DNA of 64,000 bases from NCBI GenBank assembly GCA_964429915.1, contig CAYSDZ010000007.1, positions 1 through 64,000 of the forward strand. Reading direction: 5' to 3'. A program made the position numbers and the translations under genes. The stretch comes from Alteromonas_F sp964429915. GTDB taxonomy: Bacteria > Pseudomonadota > Gammaproteobacteria > Enterobacterales > Alteromonadaceae. Below are positions 34,950-44,006 of the stretch, in pieces. The notes below the pieces were generated by a model. That model worked only from the letters and a program-made list of their open reading frames with translations, searched no databases and was not told the origin of the DNA. Position 1 is the stretch's first letter; every line of letters begins with the position of its first letter.

Positions 34950-35579
34950 ATGGCTGCGAACAGCCTATTTAATAGCTTAAATATTGGTCTAACTATTGGC
35001 TTAACCGGTGGTATTGGCAGTGGTAAATCAAGCGTTGCCCGTTTATTTGCCAAACACGGTATAGAGATTGTTGATGCAGACAGCATTGCCCGAGATGTCG
35101 TAGCAGTGGGTGAACCCGTACTCAGCACCATTGCTGATTACTTTGGCGATAATGCCTTACTGGAAGACGGCAGTTTAAATCGTGCTTTTGTTCGTCAGCT
35201 TACGTTTTCAGACCCTGCAAAAAAAACGTGGCTCAACGCAACACTGCATCCGCTTATCCGTGAGCGATTGCTCAGCAGTATGCACGCAGCGTCCTCTGCT
35301 TACTGTATTGTGGATGTGCCACTACTCACCGAAAACAATATGAAAGGCTTGTTCACACGAGTGTTAGTTGTTGATTGTAGCGAAGCGTTGCAGCTAGAAC
35401 GGGCGCTTACGCGCGACAACAGCGATGAAAAGGTTATTAAAAATATCATCGCGGCTCAGGCTAAACGAGAGGAGCGCAAAGCCATAGCCGATGATATTAT
35501 CGAAAATACTGGCACCTTAGCCGAGCTGCAAAAACAGGTCGATAAGCTTCATGCGTTTTATTGTTCATTGCTAAAATAA
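34950..35579 (+). CDS. coaE: dephospho-CoA kinase
   Basis: Last step of CoA synthesis. The 209 residues start with a P-loop (GLTGGIGSGKSSVA, about residues 15-28), followed by DADSIARDVV and DVPLLTENNMKGLF. It lies directly behind pilD, the conserved order in gammaproteobacteria, and ends at a strong terminator. Confidence 0.96.
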   Translation: MAANSLFNSLNIGLTIGLTGGIGSGKSSVARLFAKHGIEIVDADSIARDVVAVGEPVLSTIADYFGDNALLEDGSLNRAFVRQLTFSDPAKKTWLNATLHPLIRERLLSSMHAASSAYCIVDVPLLTENNMKGLFTRVLVVDCSEALQLERALTRDNSDEKVIKNIIAAQAKREERKAIADDIIENTGTLAELQKQVDKLHAFYCSLLK

Positions 35580-35606
35580 AAACCGAACACTAAGGTTCGG
35601 TTTTTT
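35578..35606 (+). terminator. rho-independent terminator of the pil-coaE block
   Basis: AACCGAAC, loop ACTAAG, GTTCGGTT continuing into six Ts, overlapping the coaE stop by two bases. Confidence 0.87.
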
Positions 35607-35607
35607 A

Positions 35608-35836
35608 GATTAGAGGCTTTGATCTTGCTACGTATCAAATTAAATCCTTTACAGTCATGTTACTCCTTACGAGTTGGCTGACCAAGCGCCGCGCAAAGCC
35701 ACAGATATTAAGATTGCTATGATATCTGCCTCATTTTTTAAGACCAAAGGCCGTAAGTTTGGTCCGGTAGCATGCTACCTACTGCGGATGCTCCTCCCCA
35801 TCCACAAAAAAATATTACACCTTATCCATAAACGAA
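35608..35836. other. non-coding stretch at the coaE/phosphoribosyltransferase boundary
   Basis: 229 bases with no convincing gene. A 14-base perfect palindrome GGTAGCATGCTACC lies at 35766-35779. A short open frame at 35674-35886 gives no recognisable protein. It looks like the scar of an insertion that also brought the adjacent minus-strand gene. Confidence 0.4.
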
Positions 35837-36553
35837 TCAAGATAGCTTTAGCTCTCCAAGTAAACATACGCCTCCAATCACGTTAATACTGTGTGAACCT
35901 AACACTGATTGTGCGCAAGTCAACGTTGTGCCGGAAGCGAATAAGTCATCAACAACAACAATATTACCCATTAAATGACTTATATTAAATGTAGGCAACA
36001 ACTCGAGCGGAGGAAAGTAATGGCGGATTTTTTTAGGGATCTTCTTTAATGATATTTCCGCGTTTGGTATCTTTTTCCATGTCGAGAGTTGCTTTTTGAC
36101 ATCTGCTTGATGCTTCTTAGCGACTTGAGATGGTTGTAGATTAAGGTAGCTACTCACTCTTTTCTTTCTAAAAACGTTGGGATATAAGGCCGCGTGAGTT
36201 CTAATTTGAATACTTCGTCCTACATACCATGCTATTTTTGAAGAAGAAGGGGGCACAACAATAGCGTCGACTTTACCAAGTTGGTTCACAACCTTATCAA
36301 TAGAAATCTGATAGTCAGGCCGAAAACGCCTTATTTCACTCCTAGATATTTTGAAATGTTTTAATCCTTTTAAGGCATATATTAGAGGGTTGCCGTCATC
36401 TCGATGTAGTCTGTTATTTCTTGAAAATACGTTAGCTACTTTTAAGGTACCCAAAGTATCAAAGGTCGGGTTAGAGCTCGGGGAAGAATTTATCCCTCTG
36501 TTGTGATTTTTGTTATAACTTACAAATCGATCGGCACAAACATCAATCCCCAT
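35837..36553 (-). CDS. orphan phosphoribosyltransferase-like protein
   Basis: A 238-residue protein with a type I phosphoribosyltransferase signature near the C terminus: VVVDDLFASGTT (about 199-210) is the PRPP-binding loop, and DAIVVPPSSSK (mid-protein) is in the place of the pyrophosphate-binding segment. The N-terminal half (GNPLIYALKGLKHFKI) is not one I can assign. The basic, lysine-rich middle (VAKKHQADVKKQLSTWKK) is unusual for a metabolic enzyme. ATG at 36553 has GTGAG just before it; a TTG at 36577 is possible. It lies opposite to the conserved coaE-zapD pair and is probably acquired. Function unknown. Confidence 0.65.
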   Translation of the reverse strand: MGIDVCADRFVSYNKNHNRGINSSPSSNPTFDTLGTLKVANVFSRNNRLHRDDGNPLIYALKGLKHFKISRSEIRRFRPDYQISIDKVVNQLGKVDAIVVPPSSSKIAWYVGRSIQIRTHAALYPNVFRKKRVSSYLNLQPSQVAKKHQADVKKQLSTWKKIPNAEISLKKIPKKIRHYFPPLELLPTFNISHLMGNIVVVDDLFASGTTLTCAQSVLGSHSINVIGGVCLLGELKLS

Positions 36554-36714
36554 AAACTCACTTACTCTAGTAAACAATCAGATAGTATTAACTCAGCATT
36601 ATGATAGATAAAAGCATCTCACACCCCAACTCTTTTTCGCATCAGGGAAAATAAAAATTTGGTGAATTGCTGGCTTAGCGGTAAGCTTAAGAAAAGTAAT
36701 GAAAAAAGAGTGTT

Positions 36715-37458
36715 ATGGCGGTTTACGAGTTCCCATTGAATGAAAAAATACGCAACTACTTGCGTATCGAAGATATTATGGCAACCATTTTATTAACCGC
36801 TAAATCGGGTGATCCACGTCTTCAAATTCATTTTTTTGAGCACTTGTTTACTCTGCTTGAGTTGATAGAACGCATTGATATTCGTGCCGATGTGGTTAAA
36901 GATCTCGATGCACATGAACGCAATCTAGTGCACTGGGCTCAACATCCCAATATTGACGATGACGCGCTTAACACTACGCTCAAAGCTGTCATTCGCTTAC
37001 GCGATACGCTCAAAACAGGTAAAAAACCCGGCACGGATTTAAAAACCGATGTGTTTTTACAATCGATTCGTCAACGTTTTGCTATTCCTGGCGCGACGTG
37101 TAGTTTCGATTTACCTAATATGCATTTTTGGCTAAATCAACCCGAAACACAGCGCAAAGCCGACATCGATACTTGGTTGCAGTCGGTTAACTCGCTGTAT
37201 GAAGGCATTGTTATTTTGCTAAGTTTTTCTCGACAACAAGCGCCTTTTTCAACACAAGTCGCTAGTAATGGTTTTTATCAGGGCGATTCAGATAATACCT
37301 ATGGGCTGATTCGGATAAAGATGCCGCAAGACGCCAACGCTTTTCCTACCTTAAGCGGAAACAAATACCGCTATGCGCTGCGTTTTATGCATAGCGATAA
37401 GGGTCAAGCGGTACCTGTTGGCTCAGACCTTGGTTTTGATATGGCGGCGTGTAAATGA
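36715..37458 (+). CDS. zapD: cell division protein ZapD
   Basis: FtsZ-bundling factor (YacF), 247 residues. The start FPLNEKIRNYLRIEDI and segments LLELIERIDIRADVVKDLDAHE and GFYQGD are family marks. Its stop overlaps the yacG start (ATGA). The normal neighbour coaE is separated here by the opposite-strand phosphoribosyltransferase gene. FtsZ, its target, is encoded at 44007-45158. Confidence 0.94.
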   Translation: MAVYEFPLNEKIRNYLRIEDIMATILLTAKSGDPRLQIHFFEHLFTLLELIERIDIRADVVKDLDAHERNLVHWAQHPNIDDDALNTTLKAVIRLRDTLKTGKKPGTDLKTDVFLQSIRQRFAIPGATCSFDLPNMHFWLNQPETQRKADIDTWLQSVNSLYEGIVILLSFSRQQAPFSTQVASNGFYQGDSDNTYGLIRIKMPQDANAFPTLSGNKYRYALRFMHSDKGQAVPVGSDLGFDMAACK

Positions 37459-37670
37459 AGGTCGCCTGCCCCACTTGTAATGCAGACGTTGAATGGACCA
37501 ACACTTCGACTTTTCGACCTTTTTGCAGTAAACGTTGTCAGGTTATCGATTTGGGTGATTGGGCTGAAGGCCAGCATGCTATTGCCGAAAAACCCTCGCT
37601 CGACCCCGGTGTAATCAATGAAATGACCGATGAAGAGCTTAACGCTTACCTTCAATCTTTACACGAGTAA
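37455..37670 (+). CDS. yacG: DNA gyrase inhibitor YacG
   Basis: A 71-residue zinc protein: CPTCNADVEW, then CSKRCQVIDLGDWAEGQ give the four cysteines. E. coli YacG binds GyrB and blocks DNA binding. It overlaps the zapD stop by four bases and is followed by the aspartoacylase gene 6 bases later. Confidence 0.94.
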   Translation: MKVACPTCNADVEWTNTSTFRPFCSKRCQVIDLGDWAEGQHAIAEKPSLDPGVINEMTDEELNAYLQSLHE

Positions 37671-37676
37671 CTAATT

Positions 37677-38570
37677 TTGAACGCGATCAAACACTGCTTA
37701 ATTGTAGGCGGTACACATGGCAACGAAATGAGTGGTTTAGTTGCCTTAAATGCACCATTACAAACACAATTAAAAGAAACCCATCCTACACTGGACATCA
37801 ATTTTGAAGTGGGTAACCCTCGCGCGGTTAAGCGTAACATTCGTTTCACTGAAGAAGATTTAAATAGACAATTCACCCTTGCCAACTTAGCGCCTTCTTC
37901 GAACAACCTGAGCTATGAGGCGCAACGAGCCAGAGAGTTAAATGCGAAGTGGGGGCCGAAAGCCGCACCAAGTACTGATGTTGTTATTGATATTCACAAT
38001 ACGACATCGAATATGGGGCCAACCCTAATTATTCTTACCCTTGATGAGTTTCACATTTCACTGTCTCGGTATATAAAACACTATATGCCCGAAGCGGTTA
38101 TTTTACTTGAAGACGAGAAAAGCATCAGTGACCATCCGTACCTGTGTACGCTGGGCAAAGTGCCCTTGATGATAGAAGTGGGGGCTCAGCCTCAAGGCGT
38201 TTGTCGAGCGGATATCAGCAAGCAGGCGATAACTTTGTTGCAGCTAATTCTTGAGTTTTGCCAACATTACAATGAAAATTCGGCGGTGTTAGCTTTGTTA
38301 AAGCCCACTCAGGGTTTTAGATTGACAGGCGTAGAGTATTATCCCGAGGCTACTTCTGATGACTCGGATTATTTAAGGGAGTGGATGATTCATCCCGATC
38401 TTCAAGATGCTGATTTTCAAGCGCTTAACCGCAATCAGCCTATTTTTATCAGTCATCAAGATGAAGTTAAGCACTGGGACGGAGCAACAACGTACCCTCA
38501 CTTTATTAACGAAGCCGCTTATCATTCAGCCAATGTGGCCTTTGCGACATCCGATAAAGTAGATATTTAG
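37677..38570 (+). CDS. aspartoacylase / AstE family zinc deacylase
   Basis: A 297-residue zinc carboxypeptidase-fold enzyme. Zinc ligands are visible in GGTHGNEMSG (H and E) and VIDIHNTTSNMG (H), and the catalytic glutamate probably in PLMIEVGAQPQG. ASPA-type enzymes deacetylate N-acetyl-aspartate or similar acids. It starts at a TTG 6 bases after yacG, with no better ATG nearby. It overlaps the convergent mutT stop by four bases. The true substrate cannot be told from sequence. Confidence 0.85.
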   Translation: MNAIKHCLIVGGTHGNEMSGLVALNAPLQTQLKETHPTLDINFEVGNPRAVKRNIRFTEEDLNRQFTLANLAPSSNNLSYEAQRARELNAKWGPKAAPSTDVVIDIHNTTSNMGPTLIILTLDEFHISLSRYIKHYMPEAVILLEDEKSISDHPYLCTLGKVPLMIEVGAQPQGVCRADISKQAITLLQLILEFCQHYNENSAVLALLKPTQGFRLTGVEYYPEATSDDSDYLREWMIHPDLQDADFQALNRNQPIFISHQDEVKHWDGATTYPHFINEAAYHSANVAFATSDKVDI

Positions 38571-38956
38571 TTTTTTGAATGCAGCGTGTTTATGATGGCT
38601 TTATTCGCCGCAGGAAAATCGTTTGCTTGTAACTGGCTGATCTCTCGCCACTCGTTGGGCTGTCCTTCTTTTCCGCTTGCTGTACCTTTAAATTCTGTGA
38701 CTTTAAATACGTGCAAGCAAACCACTTTATCGGTGTAGTCGTGAGTAATGGTGAGCAGAGGGGCCGACTGAGTCACTTGAATGTCGATTTCTTCGTATAG
38801 CTCTCGATGCAAAGCTTGCTGAGGGTTCTCGCCTTCTTCCACTTTGCCCCCAGGAAATTCCCACAAACCGCCTTGATGTGCGTCAGCCGAACGCTTACAC
38901 ACAAAGACGGTGTTATTTTTAACAACCACTCCTACGGCGACATTGATGTGCTTCAT
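38567..38956 (-). CDS. mutT: 8-oxo-dGTP diphosphatase MutT
   Basis: Nudix hydrolase of 129 residues cleaning 8-oxo-dGTP from the pool. The Nudix box GGKVEEGENPQQALHRELYEEI is complete (split here: GGKVEEGE, then RELYEEI), preceded by GGLWEFP. The ATG at 38956 has AGGTTGA before it; a TTG at 38962 is less likely. It lies behind secA, the order known in E. coli. Confidence 0.93.
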   Translation of the reverse strand: MKHINVAVGVVVKNNTVFVCKRSADAHQGGLWEFPGGKVEEGENPQQALHRELYEEIDIQVTQSAPLLTITHDYTDKVVCLHVFKVTEFKGTASGKEGQPNEWREISQLQANDFPAANKAIINTLHSKN

Positions 38957-38994
38957 GTTCAACCTGATTTAGTCTGCTTAAGCCTGAAGTACGC

Positions 38995-41724
38995 TTAGCT
39001 GAGCTTGCCGCAACATTGCTTATACTTTTTACCGGAACCACAAGGACAAGGGTCATTGCGCCCTACTTTGGCACTGCTTCTCACCGTGGGTTGTGGTTTG
39101 CTGTCTTGTGGTGGCGGCGTAGGCGCTGCGCTAGCCGTTGCCTGCTGGGCTTCGTCATGCTGGTAGTGTTTGTTTTGTTCATCAGCCTGTCTGCGTTGCT
39201 CTTCTACTGCATCTACATCAGACTGAGCACGAACTTGAACTTTACTGAGTATGCGTATTACTTCAACTTTCAGCCCCTCTAGCATACCAGAAAATAACTC
39301 AAAGCTTTCGCGCTTGTATTCTTGCTTAGGATTCTTTTGTGCATACCCTCGCAAGTGAATGCCTTGACGAAGATGGTCCATTGCGGCTAGATGTTCTTTC
39401 CAGTGCGAGTCTAAATTTTGCAGCATAATGGCTTTTTCGAACTGACGAAGCACATCAGCGCCCACCATCTCTTCTTTATCTTTGTAAGCTTTGACGACAT
39501 GTTCAAGAATGCGCTCGCGCACTTTTTCTTCGTAGAGTTTGTCGTCTTCGTCGAGCCATTGCTTAATGGGTAAATCGACGTCAAAATCGGCTTTTAAACG
39601 CTCTTGAAGCTCTGCTACATCCCACATTTCTTCAAGCGATTGCGGAGGAATATACTCGTCTACCACTCCACTTAATACGTCTTCACGCACAACGGTGATG
39701 GTGTCTTCGATGTCACCCTCATCAAGTAGCTCATTGCGCTGCTCGTAAATCACTTTACGCTGATCGTTCGCTACGTCGTCGTATTCCAATAGTTGTTTAC
39801 GAATATCAAAGTTTCGACCTTCCACCTTGCGCTGAGCATTTTCAATAGCACGAGTCACCCATGGATGCTCTATCGCTTCGCCTTTTTCCATGCCTAGACG
39901 CTTCATCATGTTGCCCATTTTCTCAGACGCAAAAATACGCATAAGGGCGTCGTCTAACGACAAATAAAAGCGCGATGAACCTTTGTCTCCTTGCCGTCCT
40001 GCTCGACCACGCAGCTGATTGTCGATACGACGCGATTCATGGCGCTCTGTGCCAATAATATGTAAACCACCTGCATCCAGTACCGCTTGATGACGTTCTT
40101 TCCATTCTTTCTTAATGCGCTCAATCGTTTCGGGTTTTGGACTGTTGATCGCATCAATTTCTGCTTGCCAGTTACCACCTAACACAATATCCGTACCGCG
40201 ACCTGCCATGTTAGTGGCGATGGTCACTGCGCTAGGTCGTCCGGCTTGTGCAATGATGTCGGCTTCCTGCTCGTGGAATTTAGCATTGAGGACTTTGTGC
40301 GCTATTTTTTCTTTTTTAAGAATACGCGATAACAATTCAGAGTTTTCGATAGACACCGTACCCACCAAGGTTGGCTGACCCCGTTTCACGCACGCTTTGA
40401 TATCTTCAACAATGGCGTCGTATTTTTCAGGCGCAGTGAGGAAAATAAGATCTGCCATGTCATTTCTGACCATCGGCTTATTGGTGGGGATCACCACGGT
40501 TTCTAAACCATAGATGTGGTTGAATTCAAAGGCTTCGGTATCTGCTGTACCGGTCATACCTGAAAGCTTGTTATACAAACGGAAGTAGTTTTGGAAAGTG
40601 ATCGACGCTAAGGTTTGGTTTTCATTTTGAATATTCACGCCTTCTTTGGCCTCGACGGCTTGGTGCAAGCCTTCAGACCATCTTCGCCCTTCCATGGTTC
40701 GCCCAGTGTGTTCGTCGACAATCACGACTTCGCCGTTTTTAATGATGTAATCGACATCTTTTTGATACAGCTTGTGAGCACGTAATGCAGCATTAATGTG
40801 GTGAAGTAAGGAAATATTGGCAGCGGCAAATAACGATTCCCCTTCGGGTAAAATACCCACACGTTGCAATATTTCTTCAACGTGTACTTGGCCTTTCTCG
40901 GTTAAATGAATCTGCTTACTTTTTTCGTCGACCGTGAAATCGCCATCGCCATGTTGGTCTTCTTCGTCTTCTTTTTCCTGCAACTCTAATTCAGGAATAA
41001 CGGTATTAATCTTTCGATATAATTCAGCATTATCTTCAGCGGCACCAGAGATAATAAGCGGTGTTCTCGCTTCATCGATTAGAATGGAGTCAACTTCGTC
41101 GATAACGGCAAAATTGAGTTGTCGCTGTACACGCTGTTCGGGGCTAAATGCCATATTGTCGCGTAAGTAATCGAAACCGAACTCGTTGTTAGTGCCGTAG
41201 GTGATATCAGCTTGATAAGCTTCCCTTTTTTGCTGCTGATTCAAACCAGGAATGTTGCACCCTACACTTAAGCCAAGGAACTCGAATAATTCTCGGCTCC
41301 AATCCGCATCACGCTTAGCAAGGTAATCGTTTACGGTAATAACATGGACACCGTTACCTGATAAGGCATTTAAGTAGGTAGGCAGCGTAGAGGTAAGCGT
41401 TTTACCCTCCCCCGTTCGCATTTCTGATATTTTGCCTTGGTGCAAGACCATGCCACCTAGCATTTGTACGTCGAAATGGCGCATACCGTAAACGCGCTTA
41501 CTTGCTTCTCTAACAACAGCAAACGCATCAATAAGTAAATCGTCGAGCGTTTTACCTTGTTCTATTGCCGTTTTAAACTCAGCCGTTTTAGCCTTTAGTT
41601 GCGTGTCGTCTAACTTCTCAAGTTCAGCTTCCAAAGCATTTATTGCGACCACTTCTTTGTTTAATTTTTTTAATAACCGGTCGTTTCGACTTCCGAATAT
41701 CTTATTCAATATGCTTGAAAACAT
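38995..41724 (-). CDS. secA: preprotein translocase ATPase SecA
   Basis: Motor of Sec export, 909 residues. Walker A MRTGEGKTLTSTL near residue 102, Walker B VIDEVDSILIDEARTPL near 208, the helicase motif TNMAGRGTDIVLGG near 505, and a C-terminal zinc tail CPCGSGKKYKQCC. A Gln/Ala/Pro-rich linker precedes the tail. E. coli secM is absent; an M23 peptidase gene lies upstream instead. Gap to mutT is 38 bases. Confidence 0.98.
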   Translation of the reverse strand: MFSSILNKIFGSRNDRLLKKLNKEVVAINALEAELEKLDDTQLKAKTAEFKTAIEQGKTLDDLLIDAFAVVREASKRVYGMRHFDVQMLGGMVLHQGKISEMRTGEGKTLTSTLPTYLNALSGNGVHVITVNDYLAKRDADWSRELFEFLGLSVGCNIPGLNQQQKREAYQADITYGTNNEFGFDYLRDNMAFSPEQRVQRQLNFAVIDEVDSILIDEARTPLIISGAAEDNAELYRKINTVIPELELQEKEDEEDQHGDGDFTVDEKSKQIHLTEKGQVHVEEILQRVGILPEGESLFAAANISLLHHINAALRAHKLYQKDVDYIIKNGEVVIVDEHTGRTMEGRRWSEGLHQAVEAKEGVNIQNENQTLASITFQNYFRLYNKLSGMTGTADTEAFEFNHIYGLETVVIPTNKPMVRNDMADLIFLTAPEKYDAIVEDIKACVKRGQPTLVGTVSIENSELLSRILKKEKIAHKVLNAKFHEQEADIIAQAGRPSAVTIATNMAGRGTDIVLGGNWQAEIDAINSPKPETIERIKKEWKERHQAVLDAGGLHIIGTERHESRRIDNQLRGRAGRQGDKGSSRFYLSLDDALMRIFASEKMGNMMKRLGMEKGEAIEHPWVTRAIENAQRKVEGRNFDIRKQLLEYDDVANDQRKVIYEQRNELLDEGDIEDTITVVREDVLSGVVDEYIPPQSLEEMWDVAELQERLKADFDVDLPIKQWLDEDDKLYEEKVRERILEHVVKAYKDKEEMVGADVLRQFEKAIMLQNLDSHWKEHLAAMDHLRQGIHLRGYAQKNPKQEYKRESFELFSGMLEGLKVEVIRILSKVQVRAQSDVDAVEEQRRQADEQNKHYQHDEAQQATASAAPTPPPQDSKPQPTVRSSAKVGRNDPCPCGSGKKYKQCCGKLS

Positions 41725-41821
41725 GACTATTTTAATCCACTACTTATTATGCGCTTTGCATTACGCATTTAGGTTATAACTTTAATTTTTAACATTTATG
41801 TCTATCGACATAAAGTGATGT

Positions 41822-42700
41822 TTAATTCAGATAGGCAAGAGGGTCGACATGTTTCCCGTTTTTTAGCACTTCATAGTGCACATGTACACCAGTAGAGCGT
41901 CCTGTACTTCCCATGGCAGCGACGACTGAACCTTTCGTCACCACGTCTCCAATATTTACCTTTACTTCGCTGTTATGACCATAACGAGTCACTAAACCGT
42001 TGCCGTGGTCGATTTCGACCAACAAGCCGTAACCAAATCGTTCGCCGGCCCATGTCACGATACCTGCCCCCGTGGCAAGCACATCGCCTTTATCTTTACC
42101 CGCAAAGTCTATACCGCGGTGCATGGCTGGTTTCCCAGTAAAAGGGTCGTTGCGTTTACCAAAATTTGATGATAACCAACCCCATTTTACAGGCCGCCCT
42201 GAAATTTGGGTCTGTTCGGTGATATGGTGTCCTTTGACTATATTTTCAAGTAGCGCCAACTGCTGTTGCTTATTTTGCGTGAGCGCACTGAGCGAGGCAA
42301 TTTCTTTGTTGAGGGTGGTTGTGTATTTTGGGCTAGACGGCTGTATGACTTCTATGGATTCTAAGTAATGACTGGGTAGTTGAATATCTGCCTGTTCAGA
42401 TAACGCTTGAATGTTGCTTTCTACCTCTATCATGGACCGTTTAAGTTTGGCGATTTGACGCGAGTATTCTATAAGTTGCTGATCCACTTTAGTTTGCATG
42501 CTTTGTAAAGTGTCGGCTTCTTGGTCCACCGCTTGCTTTGCAATTTCAATACGGGCGATTTGCTCTGAATGGGAAGACGTTGAGCGACTAGAAACAACAA
42601 AGACAATCGTAAACAATACAAATGCACTGACCACTTGCCTAAGCGAAAACTGCTTAGTGCCAGTCAATCTGTTGCTATGTATGGTTAAAATTGGCTTCAT
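41822..42700 (-). CDS. M23 family metallopeptidase, membrane-anchored
   Basis: Cell wall endopeptidase-like protein of 292 residues. A single N-terminal transmembrane segment (about 23-40) is followed by a coiled coil (about 48-110) and a C-terminal LytM domain (about 175-288). Zinc ligands are in MHRGIDFAG and HVHYEVLKNG, so it may be active. It lies between lpxC and secA where enterics have secM. It could act at the division septum or serve as an amidase activator. Confidence 0.88.
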   Translation of the reverse strand: MKPILTIHSNRLTGTKQFSLRQVVSAFVLFTIVFVVSSRSTSSHSEQIARIEIAKQAVDQEADTLQSMQTKVDQQLIEYSRQIAKLKRSMIEVESNIQALSEQADIQLPSHYLESIEVIQPSSPKYTTTLNKEIASLSALTQNKQQQLALLENIVKGHHITEQTQISGRPVKWGWLSSNFGKRNDPFTGKPAMHRGIDFAGKDKGDVLATGAGIVTWAGERFGYGLLVEIDHGNGLVTRYGHNSEVKVNIGDVVTKGSVVAAMGSTGRSTGVHVHYEVLKNGKHVDPLAYLN

Positions 42701-42869
42701 TAATTTACCTGTTTCGCTACCTATTTCTTTAGCAAAATCACGACTTAAACTACCTACCTAAGTCGTTTAAAAAAATCGTTGCTAGTGTACCTGTGACCGA
42801 CAACGGACTCAACGCTGCTTTCTTAGTTTAGCGTATTTAAGCGCAATCCACCTTAAAATGCTTGTTGCG

Positions 42870-42913
42870 ATACCCGTTCCACCTCAACGAGCATGTTGAG
42901 GTGGAACGGGTAT
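42870..42913. repeat. perfect palindromic hairpin downstream of lpxC
   Basis: Arms 42870-42888 (start ATACCCGTTCC) and 42895-42913 are exact 19-base inverted repeats around a 6-base loop. It lies just beyond the lpxC terminator. Half of it recurs, with two changes, at about 61192-61210 beyond the SapC terminator. Confidence 0.75.
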
Positions 42914-42921
42914 GTAGACAC

Positions 42922-42946
42922 AAAAAAACGGCATCACGCCGTTTTT
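42922..42946 (-). terminator. rho-independent terminator of lpxC
   Basis: AAAAACGGC, a 5-base loop and GCCGTTTTTTT on the minus strand, 25 bases after the lpxC stop. It ends the dcw transcript before the M23 gene. Confidence 0.87.
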
Positions 42947-42970
42947 GTTTTTGTTAAGCTTTGCATTGTT

Positions 42971-43882
42971 TTAAGCTAATACAGGTTCGCCATATTGAAT
43001 AGGTGCTCGTGCTTCGTCGTCAAACTCCACGTATTCCCAAGCATCGGTTTGCTTGAGCAATGCGTTCAACAGCTTGTTATTTAAACCGTGGCCTGTTTTA
43101 AAGGCAGATAACTCGCCAATAATGCTGTGTCCACCTAGGAATAAATCACCCACTGCATCGAGAATTTTGTGCTTCAAGAACTCGTCTTCATAACGCAAGC
43201 CTTCAGGATTCAGTACGCGATAATCATCCAAGGCCACGGCATTTTCCATCGAGCCGCCCAACGCTAGGTTGTTTGCGTTCATGTATTCCAAATCGCGCAT
43301 AAACCCAAAGGTTCTAGCTCGACTTATTTCTTCAACATACGAAGCGGTGCTGAAATCTAGGGACATTTTTTGTCGCGTTTGACGGATAGCAGGGTGGTCA
43401 AAATCGATAGCAAAGTTTACACGAAACCCTTCATAAGGACGAAGTTCGGCCCATTTGTCACCGTCTTCAACTCGAACCGCCTTTTTAACCCGTAAAAAGC
43501 GCTTTAACGCTGACAACTCTTCGATACCTGCGCTTTGGAGTAAGAAAACAAAGGGGCTTGCACTGCCGTCCATAATAGGCAATTCGTTGCTGTTTACTTC
43601 AACGATAATATTATCAATACCTAAACCAGCCAAGGCAGACACCAAATGTTCAACGGTGTTGATTGTGGCGCCTTCCTCGTTACTGATACACGTACAAAGC
43701 ATAGTATCGCCCACCGCATTAGCTCGCGCGGGAATATCCACGAAAGGAGTAAGGTCTACGCGACGAAATACAATTCCAGTATTCGCCGGCGCTGGCCGGA
43801 GAGTCATGGTAACCTTTTCGCCTTTATGCAAGCCAATACCAGTTTCTTGTACTGAGCGTTTAATTGTGCGCTGTCTGATCAT
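42971..43882 (-). CDS. lpxC: UDP-3-O-acyl-N-acetylglucosamine deacetylase
   Basis: First committed step of lipid A synthesis, a zinc deacetylase of 303 residues. Start MIRQRTIKRSVQETGIGLHKG, the zinc histidine in EHLVSALAGLGIDN near 78, and KHKILDAVGDLFLGGH near 237 with the other ligands. It follows ftsZ by 124 bases that contain a weak terminator, so a separate promoter is likely. Confidence 0.97.
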   Translation of the reverse strand: MIRQRTIKRSVQETGIGLHKGEKVTMTLRPAPANTGIVFRRVDLTPFVDIPARANAVGDTMLCTCISNEEGATINTVEHLVSALAGLGIDNIIVEVNSNELPIMDGSASPFVFLLQSAGIEELSALKRFLRVKKAVRVEDGDKWAELRPYEGFRVNFAIDFDHPAIRQTRQKMSLDFSTASYVEEISRARTFGFMRDLEYMNANNLALGGSMENAVALDDYRVLNPEGLRYEDEFLKHKILDAVGDLFLGGHSIIGELSAFKTGHGLNNKLLNALLKQTDAWEYVEFDDEARAPIQYGEPVLA

Positions 43883-43944
43883 AACGTATGTAATAACCCT
43901 AGCTAAAACGGTCGCGTATTATAGTGATAGATAACCAATTTGTC

Positions 43945-43966
43945 AAAAAAGTGTAACATTCACTTT
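43945..43966 (-). terminator. weak terminator after ftsZ
   Basis: On the minus strand AAAGTG, a 7-base loop and CACTTT running into TTTTT. Stem of only six pairs; it is probably a partial terminator before lpxC. Confidence 0.5.
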
Positions 43967-44006
43967 AATAACAGTCATCTATCTATTTACGAAATACGAC
44001 CGATAT

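Noticed and set aside
35674..35886. A 70-codon frame overlapping the end of the phosphoribosyltransferase gene
   Set aside because: No recognisable domain, no clear ribosome binding site, and it overlaps a better-supported gene on the other strand.
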